From Saprospirales bacterium (GTDB lineage: Bacteria; Bacteroidota; Bacteroidia; Chitinophagales; Saprospiraceae): a DNA stretch of 64,000 nt. The stretch is taken from positions 372,001 through 436,000 of the forward strand of contig JADJTT010000007.1 in the NCBI GenBank assembly GCA_016711045.1. Direction: 5' to 3'. Made by a program: the position numbers and the translations under genes. Below are positions 8,746-16,943 of the stretch, piece after piece. The notes beneath the pieces were generated by a model, which was not told where the DNA came from, searched no databases, and worked only from the letters and a program-made list of their open reading frames with translations. The first letter of the stretch is position 1, and each line of letters opens with the position of its first letter.

Positions 8746-9744
8746 TTACAGTCGGGCCAGGAGTTCCTTTTTCTTCGCGTCAAACTCTTCTTCGGTGAGA
8801 ATGCCGGAGTCCCTAAGCCCTCCCAGTTCTTTAAGCGTAGAGAGGATCTCTTCGCGGGTCTGGCCGCCGGCTTTTTGGTCTTTTTGCCCTTGCTGTTGGT
8901 TCATCATCATTTGAGCCATGCCGAAGCCCATACCCATACCGATGCCTTCGCCGGCGCCACCACCGGGGTTTTCGGCTGCTTTTTCGATAGCCTGGGCGCT
9001 TTGGAACTGGGTGAATTTCTGCATATCATCGCCCAGCATGTTCATGCTGGTCATCTTGTCGTAGAACTTCTCCACTTCTTCGGGCAGCGAAGTGCTGGTG
9101 ATAAAGAACTTGACGAGTTCGATGCCGAAGGGGGTGAGGTCTTCCTGCAGGAGCGGTTTGATCTTTTCGCCCAGTTCGGTGTAGTTAGACACCAGGTCCA
9201 TGACCGATACGCCGGATTCGGCCAGCGCTTCGGCAAATTTGGGTGATACGATGCCGCGGAGTTGCTCCTCAATATCCCCAACTTTCAGCACCGGATTGGT
9301 GCCGGCAAATTCTTTGAGGAATTTTTCGGGATCGGCTATTTTGATAAAATACGTGCCAAAGGCTTTCACCCGTACCTGCTTAAACTCCGGGTCGCGGAGG
9401 ATGATCGGGTTGGGAGTGCCCCACTTCAGGTCGGGAAAAACACGGGTGCTGAGGAAATACACATCACACTTGAAAGGCGACTTAAAGCCTTTATCCCAGC
9501 TGCGCAGGGTAGTCAACACCGGCAGGTTTTGGGTATATAGATCGAACATACCCGGCTCGAACACATCTGCCATGCGACCTTCGTCCATGAAGATCGCTTT
9601 CTGGGATTCACGCACGGTCAGTTTCGCGCCGTTCTTGATATTGGCGTCGTGATCCGGGAATTTCCACAATATGGTATCCCGGTCCTTCTCCACCCAGTCG
9701 ATGACTTCGATGAATTCGCCTTTGATGAAATCGAGTAAACCCAT
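8746..9744 (-). CDS. SPFH-domain protein with C-terminal SHOCT motif (YdjI-like)
   Basis: 332 residues, no signal peptide. It starts MGLLDFIKGEFIEVIDWVEKD, the typical opening of the YdjI/'virion core protein' type of SPFH proteins. The SPFH/band-7 body (about 20-230) contains FEPGMFDLYTQNLPVL and VKAFGTYFIKIADPEKFL. A Gly/Met/Gln-rich linker follows (about 265-300), then a C-terminal SHOCT-like helix pair (LKELGGLRDSGILTEEEFDAKK). Such proteins form oligomeric rings or scaffolds at membranes; Bacillus YdjI is needed for PspA localisation. The spacing of only 31 bases to the zinc-ribbon gene supports co-transcription. Confidence 0.85.
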   Translation of the reverse strand: MGLLDFIKGEFIEVIDWVEKDRDTILWKFPDHDANIKNGAKLTVRESQKAIFMDEGRMADVFEPGMFDLYTQNLPVLTTLRSWDKGFKSPFKCDVYFLSTRVFPDLKWGTPNPIILRDPEFKQVRVKAFGTYFIKIADPEKFLKEFAGTNPVLKVGDIEEQLRGIVSPKFAEALAESGVSVMDLVSNYTELGEKIKPLLQEDLTPFGIELVKFFITSTSLPEEVEKFYDKMTSMNMLGDDMQKFTQFQSAQAIEKAAENPGGGAGEGIGMGMGFGMAQMMMNQQQGQKDQKAGGQTREEILSTLKELGGLRDSGILTEEEFDAKKKELLARL

Positions 9745-9761
9745 TCTAATAGTTTTTGAGT

Positions 9762-9803
9762 TTATAAGGGTATAAGTTTTTGAAAAAACTTATACCCTTA
9801 TAA
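9762..9803. repeat. Perfect 20-bp-arm inverted repeat between SPFH and PspA-like genes
   Basis: The arms TTATAAGGGTATAAGTTTTT and its exact complement are separated by only 2 bases. A partial third copy (CTTATACCCTTA) follows at 9804-9815 and runs into the stop codon of the PspA-like gene. In transcripts it would form a strong hairpin, and may act as an attenuator between the two genes (inference). Confidence 0.75.
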
Positions 9804-9813
9804 GCTTATACCC

Positions 9814-10848
9814 TTAGTTAAACAGATTATCGTAAGAGCCTTCGCCTTCTTTGCCTTGTTTTTCAGGGCGATCCTTGAGGGAGTCGAGGTCGAGGCTATC
9901 GGAAGACGTCGTTCGGGTACTGCCCGGCATGAGGAGCAGGGAGCTTTGCTTTTCGTATTCCTCGAGCATTTTGAGGCCTTGCTCTTCGAAGACGCCTTGT
10001 TGGAGGTCGATGGAAGACATAAAATTGGAGGAAAGTTCCATGAAGCGCTCCATCTCTCCTACTTTGTTGGCCAGGTCATCGGCGATGTGTTCGAGGGCTG
10101 CATCGAACATTGCCCGTTTGTCGGGATCGCCGGAGATGATGCTCATTGCCGATTTCATGGCAGAGTGGGACGTTTTGATGGCCTTGTACTCCTGTTCTTT
10201 CACCTTCACCTGATCCTGGGTGTCTTCGAGTAGAATTTCGGAGTTTTTATACATCTTGTCGAGGATGCGATAGAGGATTTCCATGCGTTGGTGGAGCGTG
10301 GAATATTTCTCGTTGCTTTCCTGCAGGCGTGCGGCCTTGCGGGTGGCGAGAAGTACCTGGGCATCGTTGTCTTGCTTCTTGGCAACACTGGCCAATTGCA
10401 TATTCTTACTAATTTCCTCCGTATTGGTCTCGATGAGGGTTTGGATCTTGCGCATTTGCCCACGCAACACGCCAATCTGCTTGCTCATTTTGCCCAGACT
10501 GTCTTTGAGGTCATCCACATAGCTTTTGAGAATGCCGATGGGGTCGATCTGCACAAAGATCCCTGTGATCGAGCGCATGACGCTCTTATACATGTACCAG
10601 ACCAGGTTGCGCATCTTCGGGTCGAGGATCATATAGACGATGGCAGCCAGGGCGATGAGCATCAAGCTCAGGTAGAGGATATTTGCCATCAACGGAATGA
10701 GCACGGGCAGGCTGATATACAGGAGATAACCCAACCCTGCGACGATGCCGGTCAGGAAGATAGCACCTGTAATTCCTTCCGGGCGTTTCCAGAATGATTT
10801 TTTACCAGCGCCAGAATTTTCAAACGGGTTATTGGTTGCTGTTGTCAT
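9814..10848 (-). CDS. Membrane-anchored PspA-like coiled-coil protein
   Basis: 344 residues. A polar N-terminus is followed by two transmembrane helices (about 27-47 and 50-72). A long helical region from about 98 to 310 then has PspA/ESCRT-III-like heptads: DPIGILKSYVDDLKDSLGKM, QIGVLRGQMRKIQTLI, LLATRKAARLQES. A hydrophilic tail rich in Ser/Asp/Lys ends the protein. Ordinary PspA (about 220 residues) has no transmembrane helices, so this would be an anchored variant. The link to PspA rests on helix pattern and on the adjacent SPFH and zinc-ribbon genes, the same company as in Bacillus. An alternative reading is an unrelated membrane coiled-coil protein. Confidence 0.6.
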   Translation of the reverse strand: MTTATNNPFENSGAGKKSFWKRPEGITGAIFLTGIVAGLGYLLYISLPVLIPLMANILYLSLMLIALAAIVYMILDPKMRNLVWYMYKSVMRSITGIFVQIDPIGILKSYVDDLKDSLGKMSKQIGVLRGQMRKIQTLIETNTEEISKNMQLASVAKKQDNDAQVLLATRKAARLQESNEKYSTLHQRMEILYRILDKMYKNSEILLEDTQDQVKVKEQEYKAIKTSHSAMKSAMSIISGDPDKRAMFDAALEHIADDLANKVGEMERFMELSSNFMSSIDLQQGVFEEQGLKMLEEYEKQSSLLLMPGSTRTTSSDSLDLDSLKDRPEKQGKEGEGSYDNLFN

Positions 10849-10900
10849 TTTAAAAGCTGTATTAAATTGAAAAGAGGGAGTTAAATTGGGTTGTTGGGGT

Positions 10901-11452
10901 TTAGATGTATTTGTTTATATCTTCAATATCGCGATTGATCTGATTGAGGATGGCCTGGAAGGTTGACTCAAACTGCGTTTTGGTGTGGTTGATCTTCTCC
11001 AGAGAAGTCTGAATGGTTTCATCGGCGTGCTCGAGGATAGACTCGTTTTTGACGATCTGTTCCTGGAGTTTTTGGATCTGCTCCTGGTGTTCCTGGATCT
11101 GCTTTCTGAGCTTTTCCATTTCCCCTTTCTTGGATTCGACCTTTTGCACGATCTGTTTTTTGAGTGCCTGATCAAAGGCTTTATTCTCCTGTGCTAACAC
11201 CTCGCGGTAATGCTCAGCGGTCTTGAGGAGTTTTTCTTTGGTCAGTCCAACGGTAGCAGCTGTGGCAAAAGCCGACTTAAAGGCCGTGGATTCATCCATG
11301 TTAAGGCTGGCCAGGGCACTGAGCGACTGTTTAAATTCCAGGTAGTCAAACCCAGGCAGGTTGTTCTTCACCAACGCGGAAGTCAGAAAATCCAAACTTT
11401 TCTCATCCAGGCCGGTGGTATCGCCAAAAATATTTTTCAAATCTCGTTGCAT
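10901..11452 (-). CDS. Coiled-coil protein of the SPFH/PspA-like cluster
   Basis: 183 residues. The N-terminal 85 residues look like a small helical domain (LDEKSLDFLTSALVKNNLPG, FKQSLSALASLNMDESTAFKSAFATAATVGL). Residues 90-175 are a heptad coiled coil (KGEMEKLRKQIQEHQEQIQ). There is no signal peptide or membrane segment. It is the first gene of the four-gene cluster, 52 bases ahead of the PspA-like gene. No named family is recognised. A cytoplasmic partner that co-assembles with the membrane coiled coil is a reasonable inference. Confidence 0.65.
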   Translation of the reverse strand: MQRDLKNIFGDTTGLDEKSLDFLTSALVKNNLPGFDYLEFKQSLSALASLNMDESTAFKSAFATAATVGLTKEKLLKTAEHYREVLAQENKAFDQALKKQIVQKVESKKGEMEKLRKQIQEHQEQIQKLQEQIVKNESILEHADETIQTSLEKINHTKTQFESTFQAILNQINRDIEDINKYI

Positions 11453-11468
11453 TATAAATTAGGTAAAC

Positions 11469-11502
11469 ACTTTGAAGTGCGCCGAGGGGCGCACTTCAAA
11501 GT
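11469..11502. repeat. Palindrome between sbcC and the coiled-coil gene
   Basis: ACTTTGAAGTGCGCC and GGCGCACTTCAAAGT pair perfectly over 15 bases around a GAGG loop. No T run follows on either strand, so it resembles the window's other intergenic palindromes more than a terminator. Confidence 0.65.
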
Positions 11503-11634
11503 ATCAGAACGTATTATTATCGGCTCCAAATATACGTAAAGATATGGTCTAGGGTTCAATGTCTTTAGACCAACGTATGTATTTGTTCTGCAAAAATAGC
11601 TGATACCCCCACCTAACCAGCCAACTACCCACTA

Positions 11635-14600
11635 TCAACCAACTACCTCCACTTCACTAAACCCATTGCTCCTTTTGATAATCCGGATCTGAGTACTAAT
11701 CCGCTCCTTGAGTTCTTTGACGTGGGAGATGATGCCGATGGTCTTTCCTTTGGACTGCAGGTTTTCGAGGGTACTGATGGCGAGATCAAGGGTGGCTTCA
11801 TCCAGGGTACCGAAGCCCTCATCGATGAAGAGGGAGCGAATATCGGAGCGCTGGCCGGCGAGGTCAGAAAGGCCGAGGGCCAGGGCCAGGGACACCAGAA
11901 AGGTCTCTCCGCCCGAGAGAGTTTGCATGGAGCGGATATTGTTGGCCTGAAAGGTGTCGATGATCTCCAGTTCGAGTTCTTCACCGGGCGTTTTTCGGAT
12001 GTGGTAACGGCCGTTGAGCTGTTCGAGGTGCTGGTTGGCTAGAAAGACCAGTCGCTCTAGGGTGAGGCCTTGTGCGAAAGAACGGAATTTCTTGCCATCG
12101 GCGGATCCGATAAGGTCGTTGACGGCCCGCCATCGGAGTACTTCCGCTTTCTGTTGGTGGATCTCCTTCTCGAGGGATTTGGCATGCGCTTCTTCTTTTT
12201 TGCTGCGATCCAGGGTCCCCTTCAGGTTGCCGAGGCGAAGCTGGAATTTTTCCAACTGGCCCTGCGCCGCATTCAGTTGTTGTTCGAGGGTGGAGGCATC
12301 CAGGTTTTCGGGGAATTTGGTCCGTTCTTCTTCCAATTGACTTGCGTACGTTTTCCGGGCATGCCGGAGTTCGGACTCCCATTTCTGGAATTGATCCACC
12401 TCCGATTCCATGGTTTCGGCCTCTTCGGTGGGCAGCAGCGCTTCGTGTGCCTTTTCCACGGATTCAAATCCTGCTTTCCCGAGTTTTTCAGCGAGGGAAG
12501 CTTGCAGGGCCGACAGCCCTTTTTCCAGGCTGGTGAATTGTTCCCCCAACCGGTTGGATTCGGATTGCAGGGATTGGATGCGGGATTGGATGCCCGTGCG
12601 GAGTTCTTTTTCCGAATTTAACTGTTCGGCCAATTGGTCGAGCTCCAGCTGGAGTCGGTCGCGTACTTCGCCGGGATCCCGGTCGCCGAGTTTGTCGAAG
12701 CGTTGAGATTTCAGGCTATCCAGGGCGGTTTGCATTTTTTCCAGGGCGACCAGGCCTTGGTTGGCCGTTTGCTGCTTTTCGGCAAGTCGCTCGAGGAGGT
12801 GACGCTCCTGATCAGCGCCCTTTTTTCGCTCCTCTTCGAGGGCGACGAGAGATTGCTGCGTATCCAGGTATTGCTGATGGAATTTTTGCAAGGAAACCAA
12901 CGTTGGGTCTAGTTGCGCTTCGGAGAGCTGCAGTTGATATTTGGTCAGCAGTTGGTTGAGCTCTTGCGCCTGTTTTTTATGGGCTTCCTGGGTTTCATCC
13001 AGCATACCCTGGTTCAGGTCAGCTTCTTGCCGCAGGTTGTTTACCTGATATCCCAGATTTTGAGATTGTTCGCGGAGAAGGCTCTCGGTCTTTTGGTGGG
13101 CTTCCAACTCGGAATAGTGTGCGAGTATCTGCGTCCAGGTTTCCTGCTGGGTTTTCAATTGTTCCGCGTACCACGATTGGCGTGCGTGCCGCATATCCGG
13201 GGCGTAGAGCAGTTCTTTTTCCGGGAAGCCTACCAGCAATTGCAGCATCTTTTGCTCCTGCGCTTCCAGCTTCAGGACCTGCCGCTCGAGCAATCCACTT
13301 GTGTGTTTGGACCTGTTGCCCCGCAGGCTTTCCATTTTAACCTCCAACTCGTTGAGCTGATGGATAAGCGAAGTCTGCTTTTTCTGCATGCGGTCCAGGC
13401 GCTCCTTGCTGAGCCGGTACTCCTCCCCTGCTTTGTCGACAAAGGTCTCCTCATGCGGATGTTCCCGAAACGGATGGTGGGTGGAAAAACACAGGGGGCA
13501 TACCTCCCCTTCCTTCAACTCCTGCCGGTCTTTCTGGTAATTGGCTATGCGGATCTGCTGTTCGTAAATGGATTGTTTGAAGCTTGCAGAATCCTGGAGC
13601 TCTTCCAGTTGGTCGTTGGTGCTCAGTAACTCATCAAACAAATGCAATTCTTTGGATTGCAAGTTCTTGAGTTGCTCGGCATATTGATTTTGTTCTTCGA
13701 GCAGCTGCAGGTACACCTTATGCAGGTCTTCCAGTCTGTCGAGGAGTTCGGTTTTCTGTTTCCAGGCATCCAGCTCCCGGTTTTGGAGAGAAGCCAGTTC
13801 AGAGCGAGAGTGGGCAAACAGGTCGGGGCGGAGGGTCGTTAAGCGCTCCTCGCAGGCTGCAATTGCGTTGCGGGTGGTTTCCAGTTGTTGATTGATTTCC
13901 GGGAGTTGGGACTCCTGGCTTTCCAATTGCTTACGGATTTGTTGAAGTCTCTTTGAAATTTCGGCAATGCGTGTAGTTCCCGTTTTCCACAAAGCCGCCG
14001 TCTGGTTCAGGATCGGCCAATCGGCCGAAAGGGATTGGAGATACGCGTGTGGTTGGAGCCACTTGTCCCACTCCTGGAGTTGCGGCGCCGACTCGGCCAG
14101 CCGTTGTTGAAGGGCTTCGAGGTTTTGCTGCAAATCCAGTCGCTCTGTTTCCCCTGCCCTGTGCGTCAATTGCGCTTCTTCCAGTTTTTCGGCGGCTGAA
14201 TGGATCTGGGCATCCAGTTTCAGCACCTCATTCAAGAGCTTTTGCTGTGCCGGGAAAGCTTTTTTTTGCGCATCCAGTGCAGCCTGCATAGCCTGGAGGT
14301 TAGCCTCCACAGCTGCTTGTTGAGTAGCCAGTTCGGGGAGTTCGGTCGACTCAATTTCCCGGAGGCGGTGCGCCAGTCCTTCTTTTTGCTGGGTCTCCGC
14401 CTGCAGTCGTGATAGATCGCCGGCGAAAGGCGCCACTTTGCGATGCACCTCCAGCTGTAGGATAGTCGATTGTAGCGCTTTTCGCTCCGATTCGAGGTCT
14501 ATTTCCTGGAGGTCGAGTACCGCGAGCTGGCCCTGAAGCTTTTCGATCTGACGGGCCCGGGTGAGCAGGGTGTTCAGTTCTGCCGACTCCTTCTTCAAGG

Positions 14601-15303
14601 CAGTGGAATCCGTTTCCAGCGATTTTTTCTCCTCTTTAAGCGCTTTTTTTTCTTCGCCGGTGAGCAATTGGAGGTTTTCCTTTCGAAGGTTCAGATCCCG
14701 CAGGGCATTTTCTTCCTGTTTATGCCGTTCGAACGCCGCTTTGGAAATATCGGTGTAAATATCCAATCCGGTGATGCGTTCCAGCAATTCGCTGCGCTCC
14801 TGGGCTTTGGCTTTGAGAAAAGCCGCAAATTCGCCTTGCGACAGCAGCACCGAGCGGAGGAAGCGGTCGTAATCGAGCCCTGTGCGTTCGGAGACCAAAA
14901 AATCCACCTCTTTGACACTCTCGGCAATGGGGATGTATTCCTGCTTTCCCGCATCGAATTCGCTCAATTTCCGTTTGGGAGCCTGGAGGTTGCCGTCCAT
15001 TTTGCCCCGCGCTCTGCGCACGCTCCACTCGGCGAGGTAGCGGTGGTCGCCCGTTTCGAAAACTACCTGCGCATAAGCCTCCACAGCCCCATACGATAAC
15101 ACCTCCGACGGATTTTTATCATGCCGTGGCACCCGGCCATACAACGCCAGGGTGATGGCATCGAGCACGGTAGTTTTGCCCGAGCCGGTGTCGCCTACAA
15201 TTGCGAATAGACCTGTATTGCCCAAAGGGGCGTCGAGAAAGTTTATGGACTTTTCGACGCGGAGGGAGTTCAGGTTTTTTATGTGGAGTTCAATTATTCG
15301 CAT
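11635..15303 (-). CDS. sbcC: Exonuclease SbcC (SMC-like ATPase, Rad50 homolog)
   Basis: 1222 residues, full length. The Walker A motif GDTGSGKTT is near residue 37. Two long coiled-coil arms surround a zinc hook (CPLCFSTHH, about residue 600). The ABC signature LSGGETFLVSLALALG is near 1125, and Walker B with D-loop (LFIDEGFGTLDEATL) is near 1155. SbcC with SbcD cleaves hairpins and palindromes and trims blocked DNA ends. That is notable in a genome so rich in palindromes. sbcD lies 272 bases upstream on the same strand. No frameshift is present. Confidence 0.96.
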   Translation of the reverse strand: MRIIELHIKNLNSLRVEKSINFLDAPLGNTGLFAIVGDTGSGKTTVLDAITLALYGRVPRHDKNPSEVLSYGAVEAYAQVVFETGDHRYLAEWSVRRARGKMDGNLQAPKRKLSEFDAGKQEYIPIAESVKEVDFLVSERTGLDYDRFLRSVLLSQGEFAAFLKAKAQERSELLERITGLDIYTDISKAAFERHKQEENALRDLNLRKENLQLLTGEEKKALKEEKKSLETDSTALKKESAELNTLLTRARQIEKLQGQLAVLDLQEIDLESERKALQSTILQLEVHRKVAPFAGDLSRLQAETQQKEGLAHRLREIESTELPELATQQAAVEANLQAMQAALDAQKKAFPAQQKLLNEVLKLDAQIHSAAEKLEEAQLTHRAGETERLDLQQNLEALQQRLAESAPQLQEWDKWLQPHAYLQSLSADWPILNQTAALWKTGTTRIAEISKRLQQIRKQLESQESQLPEINQQLETTRNAIAACEERLTTLRPDLFAHSRSELASLQNRELDAWKQKTELLDRLEDLHKVYLQLLEEQNQYAEQLKNLQSKELHLFDELLSTNDQLEELQDSASFKQSIYEQQIRIANYQKDRQELKEGEVCPLCFSTHHPFREHPHEETFVDKAGEEYRLSKERLDRMQKKQTSLIHQLNELEVKMESLRGNRSKHTSGLLERQVLKLEAQEQKMLQLLVGFPEKELLYAPDMRHARQSWYAEQLKTQQETWTQILAHYSELEAHQKTESLLREQSQNLGYQVNNLRQEADLNQGMLDETQEAHKKQAQELNQLLTKYQLQLSEAQLDPTLVSLQKFHQQYLDTQQSLVALEEERKKGADQERHLLERLAEKQQTANQGLVALEKMQTALDSLKSQRFDKLGDRDPGEVRDRLQLELDQLAEQLNSEKELRTGIQSRIQSLQSESNRLGEQFTSLEKGLSALQASLAEKLGKAGFESVEKAHEALLPTEEAETMESEVDQFQKWESELRHARKTYASQLEEERTKFPENLDASTLEQQLNAAQGQLEKFQLRLGNLKGTLDRSKKEEAHAKSLEKEIHQQKAEVLRWRAVNDLIGSADGKKFRSFAQGLTLERLVFLANQHLEQLNGRYHIRKTPGEELELEIIDTFQANNIRSMQTLSGGETFLVSLALALGLSDLAGQRSDIRSLFIDEGFGTLDEATLDLAISTLENLQSKGKTIGIISHVKELKERISTQIRIIKRSNGFSEVEVVG

Positions 15304-15575
15304 TAAACTTTATTCATTGTTTATTTTTTGTATGTACTTTTTTCTTGATAAAAAAGTACCAAAAAATCAAGGCTTTCGCCACTTAGCCTAAAACCGACCT
15401 TCATTTCGCCGCGCTGGCTAAACTCGCCTTGCCAGCTATTAAACAGCTCTTTCTTTCCTTGGCTCAAACAGTAGCCAGCTCAAATCTGGTCTGCAGTAGC
15501 TTTACCGTCGGAGTGGGCTTCATTCCAGCCGGTTTCTTAACGGCTAATTGGCTAAGGCCGACAAATATAGTCGCT
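15304..15575. other. Spacer between sbcD and sbcC with palindrome
   Basis: No gene is seen. GTACTTTTTT-CTTGAT-AAAAAAGTAC at 15334-15359 is a 10-bp-arm palindrome followed by 'caaaaaatcaaggct', a type of repeat that recurs in Bacteroidota intergenic DNA. The rest (GCTGGCTAAACTCGCC, CCAGCTATTAAACAGC) is unexplained and may be an old repeat remnant. CTTCACTC units occur at 15571-15596, next to the sbcD stop. Confidence 0.5.
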
Positions 15576-16861
15576 TCACTCTTCACTCTTCACTCCCTCC
15601 ATTAACTCCCGGAACGTCTCCACCAACGGGCCGGTCTCCTCTTCCGGGTAGCCGGCACTGCGGCAGCGCTTCAAGAAGACTTCTTCGGGAGAGAGATCTT
15701 CGAGGGCCACCTGGCCGGCGCTGGTGTGGGTGAGGTCATTTTCGGGGAGTTGGATGCGTATTTTGAGGATTTCCATATTGAAATCGCGGGTATATTCGTG
15801 CAGGGTCTCGTCGAGGGAAGGGTCGGGGGCGTCGAGGTGGACGATCACCTCCACCCAGGATGGGAGCGACTCGGCGTAGCGGTCGTTGAATTCGGTGAGG
15901 CGCTTTTTGACGTCTTCCAGGTCGCCTTCGATGGTTTTGAGGCGGCGGAAGGTGGGCGACGGGAGGAACTGTACTTCCTTCAGCTTGGCGCCTTCGTATT
16001 CGAGGAGGTAGCAGCCTTTTTCGTCTTTCGTTTCGCTAAAACTCAGGGGAATGAGGGAGCCGGAGTAGCGGATGTGCTCCTTCCCTCCTACTTTCTGTGC
16101 CCGGTGAATATGGCCGAGGGCGACGTAGGAGAAGAGTTCCGGAAAATCGTCGGCATGGATGTTTTGGGTGTCGCCGAGGTAGATGTTGTCTTGTTTGTCG
16201 GAGGCCTGGGCGCCGTAGGCGAAGAGGTGGCCGGTGGTTAGGATGGGGGATTGGTCCCCGATAGCTATCGGGGGGTGACTGGTGACTGGTGATTGGATGT
16301 CGCTGCCTGCTGCCAACTGCTCACTGCGAACTGCAATAATTCTGGAGGAAAGATCGTGGTAGTGCTTTTTATCGCGTCTTTCAGCTTAAGCATCCGTTCT
16401 TCCGGCGATTCCCCGGGGGTGGCGAAGCGGAGGAAGCCTTCGCGGAGGAAAGGGACGGCAGCTACGATCGCTTCTGTGCGGCCGTTTTTATCTTTTAGTT
16501 CGATGATTTCGTCTTCGGTGGTGGCGACCACATAGACATTCAGGGCTTGCAGGATCTCGCGAGGGGCTTCCAGCATGGAAGGCGAATCGTGGTTGCCGGC
16601 GGTGATGACAACATGGCGGCAAGGCGTCTGGAGGAGGTTGGCGAGGAAGCGGTAATAGAGTTTCCGGGCCGAGTTGGGTGGATTACCGATATCGAAGATG
16701 TCGCCGCCGACGATCAGCACATCGGCCTGGTGCTCGACGATGGTATCGTGAAGCCAGGAGAGGGCCAGGCGGTGTTCCTCGTCGCGGTCGAAGGAGAGGA
16801 ATTTTTGGCCCAGGTGCCAGTCGGAGGTATGAATTATTTTGAGGGAGTTTTCAGTTTTCAA
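15576..16861 (-). CDS. sbcD: Exonuclease SbcD (Mre11-like nuclease), frameshifted
   Basis: The N-terminal part (16861 down to about 16370) has HTSDWHLGQ, GGDIFDIGNPPNSARKLYYRF and TAGNHDSPSM, the metal-binding motifs of SbcD. The C-terminal part has TGHLFAYGA and VALGHIHRAQ. The two parts are in different frames. Adding one A to the A5 run (plus-strand T 16366-16370) gives DAIKKHYHDLSSRI..., restoring the conserved HY..L and one 428-residue protein. Downstream of the shift, about 30 residues are encoded by repeat-like DNA (16255-16345). The best start is TTG at 16861, itself in a repeat arm; no ATG is available before KIIHTSDWH. The frameshift may be an assembly error. Confidence 0.88.
16255..16345. 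repeat. Intergenic-type repeats lying inside the sbcD reading frame
   Basis: Within sbcD lie CCCCGATAGCTATCGGGG (palindrome, also at 54308-54345), GTGACTGGTGACTGG units (compare 49371-49405 and 56742-56770), and CTGCCTGCTGCCAACTGC/CTGCGAACTGC units (compare 48365-48436). In the restored frame they encode about 30 residues between HYHDL...AVRSEQLAAGSD and PILTTGHLF. Other SbcD proteins have a short linker there. Confidence 0.7.
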
Positions 16862-16936
16862 TGTTCAATTTTCAGTTATAGTAGGCTGAATCGATTAAGC
16901 CAAAGTAACAATAAACTGAAAATTGAACATTGAAAA
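16855..16936. repeat. Inverted repeat upstream of and overlapping the sbcD start
   Basis: A 23-bp arm at 16855-16877 (CAATGTTCAATTTTCAG core) is perfectly complementary to 16914-16936, with a 36-base loop. The left arm overlaps the first codons of sbcD. The right arm ends 8 bases from the stop of the DUF5686 gene. Confidence 0.75.
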
Positions 16937-16943
16937 TTAAAAA

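Noticed and set aside
12913..13629. Plus-strand frame of 238 codons, Leu/Phe/Gln-rich
   Set aside because: Antisense to the coiled-coil part of sbcC; composition reflects the complement of Glu/Lys/Gln codons.
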